Origin: Hellea sp.
GTDB taxonomy: Bacteria > Pseudomonadota > Alphaproteobacteria > Caulobacterales > Maricaulaceae
Reading direction: 5' to 3'
DNA: 40,814 bases
NCBI GenBank assembly: GCA_020629135.1
Contig: JAHDDX010000017.1
Span: 1 to 40,814 of the forward strand
Part shown: positions 8,783 to 17,470 of the stretch, in pieces
How the letters are laid out: the number at the start of each line of letters is the position of its first letter
How positions within the stretch are numbered: position 1 is the stretch's first letter
Program-made: the position numbers and the translations under genes
Notes under the pieces: model-generated
What the model was told of the DNA's origin: nothing
What the model saw: the letters and a program-made list of their open reading frames with translations, nothing else
Database searches by the model: none

Positions 8783-9634
8783 ATGACTGACCCTATCACT
8801 GTTCGAAAACAATTGGATCTGCGTGGACAGATTTGGGAATGGCGCGGCCTAGGCCAGACTATAGCTTATGTGCCGACAATGGGAGCCTTGCATGAAGGCC
8901 ATCTTTCTCTGGTACGATTGGCAAAACAAAAAGCTGATAAGGTGGTCGTGAGCATTTTCGTTAATCCAACCCAGTTTGCACCCGGTGAAGATTTTGAAAG
9001 CTACCCCAGAACGGAGGATGCTGACGTGAAAAAGCTGGCCTCGGTTGGATGCGATCTGGTCTACATTCCCCGAAAAGGCAGCATGTATAACGCCCACCAC
9101 GCCACTAAGATTAATGTTGGCGGCGTGGCAGACGGACTTGAAACTGATCACCGGCCCACCTTTTTTGACGGCGTCGCATTGGTCGTCACTAAGCTGTTAA
9201 ACCGGGTCGCGCCAGACTATGCGATTTTCGGCGAAAAAGATTATCAGCAACTCGCCACGATCCGGCGACTGGTCGCTGATCTGGATATGCCTATTCAAAT
9301 CATCGGCGCCCCCATTGCCCGTGATAATCACGGCCTGGCCTTGTCGTCCCGCAATGAGTATTTTGATGACCAAGGATTGGCCATTGCCCGAAAGCTCAAC
9401 CTGATCATGGCTGAATGCAGTCAACAAATTCGCTCCGGAAAGGATATAGGCGAGGCCGTGTCACAGGCGACGTCGGCGTTAATCGATGCGGGCTTTTCTG
9501 AGGTTGATTATGTTAGCCTTGCGGACCCTGAAACGCTCGAAATTATAACCTCAGGACAATATTCCAAGCCATTACGATTGCTGATTGCGGCCCATTGTAA
9601 AGGCGTAAGACTGATCGACAATTGTGCCGTCTAG
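8783..9634 (+). CDS. panC: Pantothenate synthetase (pantoate-beta-alanine ligase)
   Basis: Joins pantoate and beta-alanine with ATP, the last step of vitamin B5 synthesis, in the cytoplasm. Length is 283 residues, as usual. Visible motifs are PTMGALHEGH (31-40, ATP-binding HIGH-like), FVNPTQF, FGEKDYQQL and the KMSKS-equivalent SSRN. The pantoate-binding segment reads HRPTFFDGV where the family usually has RPxHFxGV, so one His is replaced by Phe. The rest is canonical. It is preceded by dacF-like, and its stop (TAG) directly abuts the stop of the convergent DUF1272 gene, with no base between them. No panB or panD is in the window. Confidence 0.96.
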   Translation: MTDPITVRKQLDLRGQIWEWRGLGQTIAYVPTMGALHEGHLSLVRLAKQKADKVVVSIFVNPTQFAPGEDFESYPRTEDADVKKLASVGCDLVYIPRKGSMYNAHHATKINVGGVADGLETDHRPTFFDGVALVVTKLLNRVAPDYAIFGEKDYQQLATIRRLVADLDMPIQIIGAPIARDNHGLALSSRNEYFDDQGLAIARKLNLIMAECSQQIRSGKDIGEAVSQATSALIDAGFSEVDYVSLADPETLEIITSGQYSKPLRLLIAAHCKGVRLIDNCAV

Positions 9635-9943
9635 CTAACGGTCTTCAGGGGATATATTTTTGATTTTACTCAAAAATTTCTCAACCTCCCCCCGATCTTT
9701 CGACGAATGAACCCGAATTTCAGACGCCGGCTGATGCGACAGAGAAAGACCTGGTCGCCAGGCCGTTTTTGGCCTTATAGGTCGAGGCGCAAAACCCCCG
9801 CCACAATTCGGGCATACATTTGAAAGCACATCTACACAGTCGCAACAAAAAGTGCACTCATAGGTGCAAATCATGGCATCAGTTGAAGACGGCGGCAGAT
9901 CTTTGTCGCAATATTCGCAATTCGGCCTAAGCTCCAATACCAT
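9635..9943 (-). CDS. DUF1272 zinc-ribbon-like protein with extended C-terminus
   Basis: Small Cys-rich protein. Residues about 1-55 match DUF1272: it begins with LELRPNCEYC, contains an IC-TYECTFC cluster and the CPNCGGG end, giving four Cys pairs likely to bind zinc. DUF1272 proteins are often about 60-80 residues. This one has a basic or polar tail of about 45 residues (AWRPGLSLSH to the end) of unknown role. The start is taken as the ATG at 9943, whose A is shared with the upstream stop (TGATG); an overlapping GTG at 9946 is also possible. It is translationally coupled to the GNAT gene. Function unknown. Confidence 0.8.
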   Translation of the reverse strand: MVLELRPNCEYCDKDLPPSSTDAMICTYECTFCCDCVDVLSNVCPNCGGGFAPRPIRPKTAWRPGLSLSHQPASEIRVHSSKDRGEVEKFLSKIKNISPEDR

Positions 9944-10476
9944 CACTCGTCCTTAAATATTTTGACCATGGTACAAAGCGGCACGGGCACGGAGCCATGC
10001 GGATCATCCCACTCCGATTCCACGAAATATCCGCATTTAAGATAAAACGGCTTACCGGCCATGGTCGCAGCCATTTCCAGCGCCTTAAAGCCTTCTTTTC
10101 TAGCTGCAAGCTCTGCGGCCTCAATAATCATTCGTCCAATACCTTTTTTGGTATGATCTGGGTGAGTATACATCGCCCTGATACGGGCTCGGTCGGTTGC
10201 AGGATTAAGCAGGGAATTGTCGCGATCCGCCGAATGATCACCGCCATGCAAGGTTGCCCGCCTCGACCACCCGCCACATCCGACTAAGACGTCGTCTTCC
10301 CAGACCGCAAAATAGGTCTGATCTTCGATCAATTGGGTATCAAGCCCCATGCCCGCAAAAGAGGCCTCAATCTGAGCCTCCGTGAGATAGCCTTTTTGTA
10401 GTTCAACAATGGATAAATCCATCAATTTCTTGATCTTATCGGCATCGACCATCTGGGCATTTTGAAGGGATAGCAT
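9943..10476 (-). CDS. GNAT-family N-acetyltransferase
   Basis: A 177-residue acetyl-CoA-dependent N-acetyltransferase. The acetyl-CoA-binding segment is clear: AMYTHPDHTKKGIGRMIIEAAE (strand beta4, then the Gly-rich Q/RxxGxG/A-type loop KKGIGR). The following AARKEGFKALEMAATMAGKPFYLKCGYF is motif B, with the usual FYxxxGF-like end. The substrate is unknown. No clear ribosome site precedes the ATG at 10476; an in-frame ATG at 10452 (MVDAD) is an alternative. It lies directly upstream of, and overlaps, the DUF1272 gene, so the pair is probably transcribed together. Confidence 0.88.
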   Translation of the reverse strand: MLSLQNAQMVDADKIKKLMDLSIVELQKGYLTEAQIEASFAGMGLDTQLIEDQTYFAVWEDDVLVGCGGWSRRATLHGGDHSADRDNSLLNPATDRARIRAMYTHPDHTKKGIGRMIIEAAELAARKEGFKALEMAATMAGKPFYLKCGYFVESEWDDPHGSVPVPLCTMVKIFKDE

Positions 10477-10641
10477 TAGGTGGGCTACTTGTTTTTATAT
10501 ACAAAAAGTTAAATTCATCGCGTCTTTGTGACATAATTACCACATTGCCAAATAAATTGAACCCAGAATTCCATTAGTTCTTGTTATTAAGCCGTTTTTT
10601 TCGCTTATTGCAGCATCTTTAACAAACCATAGAGAGTTTCC

Positions 10642-13419
10642 ATGAAAAGTATTCACTTTCGCACTGGATTAGCTGTCACAACTTCGTTGACATTGATGGC
10701 TGGTCTGATGAGCGCGCCTGCCTATGCGCAGTCGAGCGATAGTCCCGTTGTAGAGGACGAAATCATCACGGTTGGTACACGCCGTAATGCAAGATCGGCT
10801 AAAGACGTTGTCGCACCAGTTGATGTAATTTCATCCAGCGAACTTTTAAACCAAGCGCCAAATGACATTGCTGATGCGCTACGTATTTCAGTTCCATCAT
10901 ATAACGTTAACACGCAGCCTATCTCTGATGCGGGTACAATTGTTCGCCCTGCGAACTTGCGTGGTTTGTCGCCCGATAATACTTTGGTGCTCTTAAACGG
11001 TAAGCGCCGTCATCGTGCATCTGTCATCTCATTCCTGGGTGGTGGTATTGCCGATGGTGCACACGGTCCAGACATCTCAGTCTTCCCGGCTCTGGCTTTG
11101 AAAAACGTTCAGGTCCTGCGTGACGGTGCGTCTTCACAATATGGTTCTGATGCGATCGCTGGTGTGATCAACTTTGAACTGAAGGATTCTGCTGAAGGCG
11201 GCATGATTGAAGCTCGCTATGGTCAAACTTATGAAGGCGACGGTGAAAACTATCGCATTTCAGGAAATATTGGCCTGCCAATTGGCGACAAAGGTTTTGT
11301 CAACCTGACAGCCGAATATGGCGAAGTGCGTGACACTAATCGATCAATCGCCCGTGACGACGCAGCTGCATTGGTCGCTGCCGGGAATGCAGCCGTTATC
11401 GATCAGTCCGTCAACACCCTGACAACAGACGTTAACTCTGTTCAAATCTGGGGACAGCCGAATGTCAATGATGACATTAAATTCTTTGTCAACAGCGCGA
11501 TCGAACTTTCAGACAACGCTGAACTTTACGCCTTTGGTAACTACGCCGAACGCCAGGTTGAAGGCGGCTTCTTCTTCCGGAACCCGACCAATCGTGGCGG
11601 CGTATTCGCTGGACCAACTGTTGATCCTTTGACAGGGCAACCAGATGCTAACGGTGTTCCATCTGTTCGTGTCGGTAACCTGGCTGGCGTTGATCCGCTT
11701 GCCTGTCCGGCTGGTATCCCGCTGACAGGAACAAACGGCCTGATCCCAGATGCCACTATTCTGGCTCAAGTGACAGCTGACGCGAATTGTTTCTCATTCA
11801 TCGAAATGTTACCAGGTGGCTTCGTACCACGCTTTGGTGGCGATAATGAAGACATGGCTATTGTTGCTGGTGTTCGCGGTGAACTCGACATTGGTAACGG
11901 TCTTGGATATGACATCAGCGGTACCTATGGTAATAACCGGACTGATTTCTTCATTAACAACACTCTGAACGCCTCGCTCGGTCCTGATACACCACGGGAT
12001 TTCTTCCCAGGTGCTTATGAGCAAACAGATACAAACTTTAACGTAGACTTGAACTACGGCATTCCAATTGACGGATGGGCCTCAGACCTGACCGTTGCAG
12101 CCGGGTTCGAATACCGCGAAGAAGAGTTTTCCATCACACAAGGTGACCCGGCTTCATTTGCAATCGGACCGCTTTCAGCTCCGACTGTCGGCTTCCCGAC
12201 AGGACAAGGCTTCTCGTCAAGCTCAAATGGATTTGGTGGATTTGTTCCAGCTTCAGCTGGCGATTACACTCAGGACAACATCGCGTTTTATGGTGAACTT
12301 GAAGGCGACGTTTCCGACTCCTTTACTTTCCAGGCCGCTTTGCGTTGGGAAGACTACAGCTCCTTTGGCGATACACTGGATTGGAAAATCGGTGGTAAGT
12401 ATGACGTCAGTGATAATTTCACAATCCGGTCAACATACTCAACTGGTTTCCACGCGCCTACCGCAGGCCAGGCTAATGTAATCAACATTACAACAGCCTT
12501 TGTTGGCGGCGTTCTGGCTGACGTGGGTACGATCCCGATCACAACAGGTGCGGGTCAATTCATTAACCAGCAGCGTATCGATCGTGGCGAAGCACCTTTT
12601 GAGCTTGGCCCTGAAGAAAGTAAAAACTTCACAGCCGGTTTCGCGACCAGCCTCGGCAACATCAATCTAACTGTTGATTATTTCAACATTACGCTTGATG
12701 GACGAATTGCTACGACCAGTAACCTGGATTTCCAAGGTGAACTGCGGAGCTTTGCGGCCGACAACAATGTTGACGTGACAGCACTAACTTCCACAAGTGA
12801 AATCATTAATGCATTGAACGGCACAGCTGGATTTAATTCCTCTGACTTTGCTGGTTCTGAAGATTTGGCGTCATTTGTCGTCTTCACTAACAACTTCGAC
12901 ACCAAAACACAGGGTATCGATTTAGTTGCGACAATGCCAATTGACTTAGGACAAGGCAGCAGCTCAATCTCAGCAGCCGCTAACTGGACGGACACAGAAG
13001 TGACCAATCCAGGGCGTTTTGTCGATATCGGTGCACTTAGAACTCGCTCACTTGAAGAAAACATTCCTTCATGGAAAGGCAATGTGACCTTCAATCACGA
13101 GCAAGGAAATTGGCGCGGACTATTGCGTGCAAACTTCCACTCCGATTATTTCGAAGATCACTTGGGAACCAATGGCTTCCCGATTGAACTCGGCGGAGAG
13201 GTCAATTTTGACGCGGAAATCACCTACTCCTTTATGGATGGTGCTGAAATCGCTGTCGGCGCAGCCAACATTCTGGATAACTATCCAGATGAGCTGGCCA
13301 ATATTCCACTCGGCGGATTTAGTTCGGTTGGCGCTGTTGCTGGTCCGGCATACCCGTCAACTGCTCCATTCGGATTTAACGGTGGACAGTGGTATGTCCG
13401 CGCTCGCTACGCATTCTAA
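10642..13419 (+). CDS. TonB-dependent outer-membrane receptor
   Basis: A 925-residue outer-membrane active transporter powered by TonB/ExbB/ExbD. It has a signal peptide (MKSIHFRTGL... cut after AYAQ, about residue 30), a TonB-box-like segment (DEIITVGTR), a plug domain (about 50-180; VLLNGKRRHRAS, VQVLRDGASSQYGSDAIAGVINF) and a 22-strand-type barrel ending in Phe (YVRARYAF), as the BAM machine requires. The substrate cannot be read from the sequence; no neighbouring uptake genes help. The codon choice differs from the neighbours (many ACA, GCT, CGT), which fits high expression. It stands alone between a 165-base upstream region with no repeat or box I recognise and a strong terminator. Confidence 0.93.
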   Translation: MKSIHFRTGLAVTTSLTLMAGLMSAPAYAQSSDSPVVEDEIITVGTRRNARSAKDVVAPVDVISSSELLNQAPNDIADALRISVPSYNVNTQPISDAGTIVRPANLRGLSPDNTLVLLNGKRRHRASVISFLGGGIADGAHGPDISVFPALALKNVQVLRDGASSQYGSDAIAGVINFELKDSAEGGMIEARYGQTYEGDGENYRISGNIGLPIGDKGFVNLTAEYGEVRDTNRSIARDDAAALVAAGNAAVIDQSVNTLTTDVNSVQIWGQPNVNDDIKFFVNSAIELSDNAELYAFGNYAERQVEGGFFFRNPTNRGGVFAGPTVDPLTGQPDANGVPSVRVGNLAGVDPLACPAGIPLTGTNGLIPDATILAQVTADANCFSFIEMLPGGFVPRFGGDNEDMAIVAGVRGELDIGNGLGYDISGTYGNNRTDFFINNTLNASLGPDTPRDFFPGAYEQTDTNFNVDLNYGIPIDGWASDLTVAAGFEYREEEFSITQGDPASFAIGPLSAPTVGFPTGQGFSSSSNGFGGFVPASAGDYTQDNIAFYGELEGDVSDSFTFQAALRWEDYSSFGDTLDWKIGGKYDVSDNFTIRSTYSTGFHAPTAGQANVINITTAFVGGVLADVGTIPITTGAGQFINQQRIDRGEAPFELGPEESKNFTAGFATSLGNINLTVDYFNITLDGRIATTSNLDFQGELRSFAADNNVDVTALTSTSEIINALNGTAGFNSSDFAGSEDLASFVVFTNNFDTKTQGIDLVATMPIDLGQGSSSISAAANWTDTEVTNPGRFVDIGALRTRSLEENIPSWKGNVTFNHEQGNWRGLLRANFHSDYFEDHLGTNGFPIELGGEVNFDAEITYSFMDGAEIAVGAANILDNYPDELANIPLGGFSSVGAVAGPAYPSTAPFGFNGGQWYVRARYAF

Positions 13420-13442
13420 AGCCTAGCATTCATAATAAAAAG

Positions 13443-13470
13443 AAACCCCGCTCAATGAGCGGGGTTTTTT
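13443..13470 (+). terminator. Rho-independent terminator after the TonB receptor (bidirectional)
   Basis: An 11-base perfect stem AAACCCCGCTC/GAGCGGGGTTT with an AAT loop, followed by TTT on +. On the - strand a T-rich run (TTTCTTTTTATT) follows the same hairpin, so it can also end the convergent thiolase transcript. Confidence 0.92.
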
Positions 13471-13492
13471 GTTGCTTGATTTTAGGTTGTTA

Positions 13493-14677
13493 TCAGGGAC
13501 GTTCCAAACAAACCGCTGTGGCTTCTCCGCCGCCAATACAAAGCGACGCAACACCTTTTTTTGCGTCCCGGCTTTCCATCGCAGCAATCAGCGTTGTCAT
13601 GATCCGGGCGCCAGACGCCCCAATAGGATGGCCCAGGACGCAGGCACCACCATTCACATTGACCTTGTCATGATCCAGTCCCATTTCCTGCATGGCGATC
13701 ATGGGCACAACTGCAAAAGCTTCATTGATTTCCCAAAGATCGACGTCTTCCGCCTTCCATCCAGCCTTATTCAATGCCTTATTCATGGCTGTCACTGGTG
13801 CGGTTGTAAAATAGGCCGGCTCATGGGCATGGGCCGCGTGGGATACAATTTCCGCTAATATCTTGTGACCACCTTTTTCGGCTTCAGATCTGCGCATCAT
13901 AACAAGTGCCGCTGCGCCGTCATTAATGGAACTGGCATTGGCCGCTGTTACAGTTCCGTCTTTTGAAAAAACCGGGCGTAAAGCTGGAATTTTATCGGGT
14001 CGCGCATTAGCGGGGCCTTCATCAGCCTCAACGACGATATCGCCTTTGCGATTGGGTACGGTTACAGATGTGATTTCACGGTCAAAGTCGCCGTTTTCCT
14101 GCGCGGCCTGGGCCCGTCGTACGGATTCAATCGCATAGGCATCCTGAGCTTCACGCGTGAATTGATACTCGCTGGCGATCATATCGGCAAAAACGCCCAT
14201 CGCCCCGCCTTCATATGCATCTGTAAGGCCGTCAAACATCATGCTGTCGACAACCTCCGCATTGCCCATGCGCATGCCACCACGCGCCTTAGGCAGCAAA
14301 TAGGGCGCATTTGTCATACTCTCCATGCCACCGGCAACGGCCACGTCAACTGATCCAGCCTTGATCGCATCGTGAACCTGTATAGCGGCCTGCATGCCCG
14401 AGCCGCACATCTTGTTGATGGTCGTTGCTTCGCAGTGTTTAGATAATCCTGCGCCAAGAGCGGCTTGGCGTGCTGGCGCCTGACCTTGTCCAGCAGGCAA
14501 TACGCATCCCATCACAGTCTGTTCAACTTTTGAACCATCTATGCCCGCCTCTTCAATGGCCGCTTTGATCGCAGCGGCCCCCAATTGAGGCGCGCCAAGC
14601 GCGGTGAATGCGCCTTGAAAAGCGCCCATAGGGGTTCGGGCCATGCCCACAATAACGACAGGGTCAGAATTTGACAT
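13493..14677 (-). CDS. Thiolase (acetyl-CoA C-acetyltransferase type)
   Basis: A 394-residue biosynthetic-type thiolase that condenses or cleaves acyl-CoA (2 acetyl-CoA to acetoacetyl-CoA). The nucleophilic Cys is at residue 91 in NKMCGSGMQA, with the following AGGMESMTNAPYLL. The NEAFA, GHPIGASGAR and CIGGGEA motifs supply the catalytic His and second Cys. The length and motifs fit the PhaA/AtoB class rather than FadA. No beta-oxidation or PHB genes are next to it, so its pathway stays open. A GAGG site precedes the ATG. It is convergent with the TonB receptor gene and lies downstream of mnmA on the same strand, about 105 bases after the mnmA stop-to-start region on the minus strand. Confidence 0.93.
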   Translation of the reverse strand: MSNSDPVVIVGMARTPMGAFQGAFTALGAPQLGAAAIKAAIEEAGIDGSKVEQTVMGCVLPAGQGQAPARQAALGAGLSKHCEATTINKMCGSGMQAAIQVHDAIKAGSVDVAVAGGMESMTNAPYLLPKARGGMRMGNAEVVDSMMFDGLTDAYEGGAMGVFADMIASEYQFTREAQDAYAIESVRRAQAAQENGDFDREITSVTVPNRKGDIVVEADEGPANARPDKIPALRPVFSKDGTVTAANASSINDGAAALVMMRRSEAEKGGHKILAEIVSHAAHAHEPAYFTTAPVTAMNKALNKAGWKAEDVDLWEINEAFAVVPMIAMQEMGLDHDKVNVNGGACVLGHPIGASGARIMTTLIAAMESRDAKKGVASLCIGGGEATAVCLERP

Positions 14678-14783
14678 ATTTTACCTCATTTTCGAAATTT
14701 GGCCTTACATATAGAGCCTGACACGAAATTCAATCCGTGAAAATTTCCAAAGAGCGCAAAATTTTGCGGCCGCTGCAAACAAC

Positions 14784-15965
14784 TTATTCGGTACGGGTAA
14801 TCCACCCACCACCCAGAACACGGGCCTGATCTGCATCCTGTTGATAAAAAACACAGGCCTGACCTGGCGAAATACCTTCCTCCGGATCGACGAGTTCGAT
14901 CCAGACAGCCTGATCTTGCCAATGTAAGATCGCAGGTTCCGGCGGACGGGTCGAACGAACTTTAACGCCGATTTTTTTACCCTCAAGATCTGGGCCATAG
15001 GGCGTGTCCCCGATCCAGTTAATATCGGTGAGAAAAATTTTCGAACGCGCTAAAGCTTCGCGAGGCCCAATAATGACCTGCTTGCTGTCCGCATCAATGC
15101 GAACCACATAAAGCGGATCCAAACCGCTCCCATCCTTAAGGCCCAATCCGCGTCTTTGCCCAATTGTGTAATACATAATGCCGCGGTGCTGCCCTAATAC
15201 GCGTCCATCAATATGAACCATATCACCTGGATCAGAGGCGTCAGGACGTAGTTTTTCAATGACATCCGTATATTTACCTGTCGGGACAAAACAGATATCC
15301 TGGCTGTCTGGCTTGGCCGCAACGTTTAAACCCATCTCAACCGCAAGCTTTCGGGTTTCAGATTTGTCCAAATGACCGAGTGGAAAGCGCAGAAAATCAA
15401 GCTGCTCACGAGTCGTCGCGAACAAAAAATAACTTTGATCTTTGCCATAGTCATGCGCCCTATGGAGTTCAGGACCATTGGGCCCTTCTATGCGTTTAAT
15501 ATAATGACCTGTCGCCATACAATCCGCGCCCAGGTCACGAGCCACCTGCAAAAGGTCTTTAAACTTTACGGTCTGATTGCATCTTACGCATGGGATTGGC
15601 GTCGCCCCCTGCAGGTAAGTATCTGCGAAGTCGTCGATCACACTTTCTTTAAATCGACTCTCATAATCCAAAACATAATGAGGAAAATCCATCATTTCGG
15701 CGACCCGGCGGGCGTCATAAATATCCTGTCCGGCGCAACAGGCTTTTTCTTTCTTGATCGCTTCGCCATGATCATAAAGCTGGAGCGTCACACCGATGAC
15801 GTCATAGCCTTCGCGCGCCAACATGGCGGCACATACGGAACTGTCCACGCCGCCAGACATGGCGACGACGACCCGCGTATCGGCAACAGGTTTATTAAAC
15901 CCGAGAGAATTTATATTTTTTTCTGCCAAAGCTAATTTTCCAGTAGTTGATTTTACAAAAACCAA
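14784..15965 (-). CDS. mnmA: tRNA-specific 2-thiouridylase MnmA
   Basis: Thiolates U34 of tRNA-Lys, -Glu and -Gln in the cytoplasm, with sulphur relayed through a Cys persulphide. Motifs: PP-loop SGGVDSS (37-43), the CCAGQD stretch, a first catalytic Cys in [12 protein letters not shown], the GHY motif, and a second Cys in [15 protein letters not shown]-terminal beta-barrel domain follows. The start is unusual: no ATG exists before the PP-loop in this frame. The candidates are TTG at 15965 and TTG at 15929, the latter with GGA about 9 bases upstream; the second would give the shorter N-terminus more typical of the family. It is divergent from sciP. Confidence 0.95.
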   Translation of the reverse strand: MVFVKSTTGKLALAEKNINSLGFNKPVADTRVVVAMSGGVDSSVCAAMLAREGYDVIGVTLQLYDHGEAIKKEKACCAGQDIYDARRVAEMMDFPHYVLDYESRFKESVIDDFADTYLQGATPIPCVRCNQTVKFKDLLQVARDLGADCMATGHYIKRIEGPNGPELHRAHDYGKDQSYFLFATTREQLDFLRFPLGHLDKSETRKLAVEMGLNVAAKPDSQDICFVPTGKYTDVIEKLRPDASDPGDMVHIDGRVLGQHRGIMYYTIGQRRGLGLKDGSGLDPLYVVRIDADSKQVIIGPREALARSKIFLTDINWIGDTPYGPDLEGKKIGVKVRSTRPPEPAILHWQDQAVWIELVDPEEGISPGQACVFYQQDADQARVLGGGWITRTE

Positions 15966-16067
15966 TCCATTTTTAAAGAAATTCCGTTAACGTTCTCGCC
16001 CATATAGGAAGAGCTTTGTATCAAGTCGAGACGTGTATTTTCGAATAGTGGGAAAATTCCTGTAATA

Positions 16068-16072
16068 GAATC
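16068..16072. promoter_or_regulatory. GANTC (CcrM-type) methylation site upstream of sciP
   Basis: GAATC in the mnmA-sciP intergenic region, about 160 bases before the sciP start. In Caulobacter, CcrM methylates the A of GANTC, and the methylation state tunes cell-cycle promoters. Whether this organism encodes CcrM cannot be seen here. Confidence 0.4.
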
Positions 16073-16089
16073 AATAACTTATTTTCCAC

Positions 16090-16117
16090 GTAAACCTTTA
16101 TTAACGATAAACTAACC
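16090..16117 (+). promoter_or_regulatory. Near-consensus CtrA boxes upstream of sciP (two overlapping)
   Basis: GTAA-N7-TTAAC at 16090-16105 and TTAA-N7-CTAAC at 16101-16116 each differ from TTAA-N7-TTAAC by one base and share the central TTAAC. They lie about 60 bases upstream of the perfect box at 16166. Confidence 0.45.
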
Positions 16118-16165
16118 GCGTTAACCTTCGTAAACTATTGTTTTTATTCACTTTTTTGACGCCAA

Positions 16166-16181
16166 TTAAATTCTTTTTAAC
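16166..16181 (+). promoter_or_regulatory. Perfect CtrA box in the sciP promoter
   Basis: TTAA-ATTCTTT-TTAAC matches the CtrA consensus TTAA-N7-TTAAC at every fixed base. A TATAAA at 16192-16197 is placed so that the box overlaps the -35 region, the arrangement of CtrA-activated promoters in Caulobacter. The ATG of sciP is 51 bases further on. Confidence 0.75.
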
Positions 16182-16232
16182 ACCCTTACAATATAAACCC
16201 AATTCTAGAATTAAATATAAGGCGCAGCAAAG

Positions 16233-16505
16233 ATGTCTAACCCGAAGGTTAAAAGAGAGAATATGGTGATTGGTCCAGAGGGAACGCCTCTGACCTTGGC
16301 GGATTTACCAAAGCCGGACACAGTCCGCTGGGTTATCCGGCGGAAAGCCGAAGTCGTCGCTGCTGTTCGTGGCGGATTGCTGACTTTAGAGTCGGCTTGT
16401 GATCGTTATGGATTGACCGGTGAAGAATTCATGGCTTGGCAACGCGCAATCGAATCCCACGGCATTGCGGGTCTCAGAACGACCCGAATTCAAAAATACC
16501 GATAA
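16233..16505 (+). CDS. sciP: SciP, small CtrA-inhibitory protein (DUF1153)
   Basis: A 90-residue DUF1153 protein. In Caulobacter, SciP binds CtrA and/or its promoters in G1 cells and blocks activation of CtrA target genes. The whole length matches: the conserved IGPEGTPLTLADLPKP (13-28), the RWVIRRKAEVVAAVRGGLL helix (32-50), then the HTH-like LESACDRYGLTGEEFMAWQ (52-70) and a basic tail (LRTTRIQKYR). The start is preceded by AAGGCGCAGCAAAG. The promoter holds a perfect CtrA box, so a CtrA-to-SciP negative-feedback loop is likely conserved. ctrA lies only 3.3 kb downstream. Confidence 0.93.
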   Translation: MSNPKVKRENMVIGPEGTPLTLADLPKPDTVRWVIRRKAEVVAAVRGGLLTLESACDRYGLTGEEFMAWQRAIESHGIAGLRTTRIQKYR

Positions 16506-16532
16506 ACGGATACGAATTTTATGCATCGAAAT

Positions 16533-16555
16533 GGCCGGATTTCCGGCCTTTTTTT
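16533..16555 (+). terminator. Rho-independent terminator after sciP
   Basis: GGCCGG-ATTT-CCGGCC hairpin followed by seven T, starting 27 bases after the sciP stop. It separates sciP from the ParA-like gene. Confidence 0.88.
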
Positions 16556-16683
16556 ATGTCCCAATCTGGCCAGTTACCACCAGTTAACTATATGATTAAA
16601 AACACTTTTTTAGCGCTTTAACTTAGCTCAAACTTAAGACCTCTCATCTATACCTTCCTCATACCCCAATAAGAGGGTTATCG

Positions 16684-17376
16684 GTGAAAGGTAAGAGCAT
16701 GATGCCCATTCAAGGCATTCGTCCCGCACGTAAATTAGTGTCAATTTTCTCGGCTAACGAAAACCTGGCTGAAGACCAACTGACATTGGCTTTGGCTAAA
16801 ACCGCTGCGGCGCGCGGTGAAACCGTGTTAATGCTGGATTGCAAAAACGGTGAGCTCATGGATCACGCTGGCATCGTCTACAATAAAACTCTGGCCGATG
16901 TGATTTACAATGACGCCGAAATCGGCGACGTGAAATATGTAACGGCCAATGAACATTTTACAGCTGCAGCTGCCGGCGACCTCCCTCTAGAGTCTGTTCT
17001 TGGCAGCCTGGCCGCTTTGTCTTTGGAATATGACTGGGTTTTTGTGGGTGTGCCTTCAGGATGCACGCCAGAACACGTCCGATTGGCCGGGGCCTCAGAT
17101 GTCAACCTGCTGGCTTTTGATAGCGAAAGCGACCGGTTTATGCGGGCTTACTGGATGATTGACGCTGTTAGGCGGCACTATCCAAATTATGATCCGCAAC
17201 TAGTATCCTTTGGCAATCCGCTTGATGCTGTATCCGCATCAACCATGCTCAACGATACCATCAATGAGTTCTTAGGCGCACCGCCGCCCTATGTGGGCCA
17301 CGGTGTGTCTAATGTAATGGCCCGAGCTGTTCTTAGAATGATTAATGAAACCGGTCCGCAGATCCGCGTCGCCTGA
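16684..17376 (+). CDS. ParA/MinD-like protein lacking the Walker A motif
   Basis: A 230-residue protein with the overall order of a deviant-Walker ParA/MinD/FlhG ATPase. There is a first strand (LVSIFSANENL, about 18-28), a helix, then TVLMLDCKNGEL (about 48-59, where MinD-like proteins have VLLIDxDxxxxxL), YDWVFVGVPSG (about 116-126, replacing DxxxxDxPpG) and an AGASDVNLLAF strand. At the place of KGGxGKT it reads SANENLAEDQL, with no Gly-rich loop or signature Lys, so ATP binding of the usual kind is unlikely. The GTG start has an AGAGGG site 6 bases upstream; ATG 16699 is an alternative. Its position between sciP and ctrA/fliJ suggests a link to polarity or flagellar control, which is an inference. 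Confidence 0.7.
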   Translation: MKGKSMMPIQGIRPARKLVSIFSANENLAEDQLTLALAKTAAARGETVLMLDCKNGELMDHAGIVYNKTLADVIYNDAEIGDVKYVTANEHFTAAAAGDLPLESVLGSLAALSLEYDWVFVGVPSGCTPEHVRLAGASDVNLLAFDSESDRFMRAYWMIDAVRRHYPNYDPQLVSFGNPLDAVSASTMLNDTINEFLGAPPPYVGHGVSNVMARAVLRMINETGPQIRVA

Positions 17377-17470
17377 CCTCTAAGCTATTATTTTTAAAAA
17401 TATGCGGCAACAAGCGCAGGAAATTTGCCTGCCCGCCGTTTAGGGTTATAAGTTCATTAAGGAGACTCTT

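Noticed and set aside
16584-16599. CtrA-box-like TTAA/TTAA pair upstream of the ParA-like gene
   Set aside because: The spacing is 8 bases rather than 7 and there is no better copy nearby, so I do not call it a site.
17387-17402. AT-rich palindrome ATTTTTAAAAAT after the ParA-like gene
   Set aside because: Short and all A/T; probably chance in an AT-rich spacer.
17409-17448. Possible ECF-type promoter (GGCAAC or GGAAA ... CGTT) before the EF-hand gene
   Set aside because: The spacing between the candidate elements is only about 13 bases in the best pairing, not the 16-18 usual for ECF promoters.
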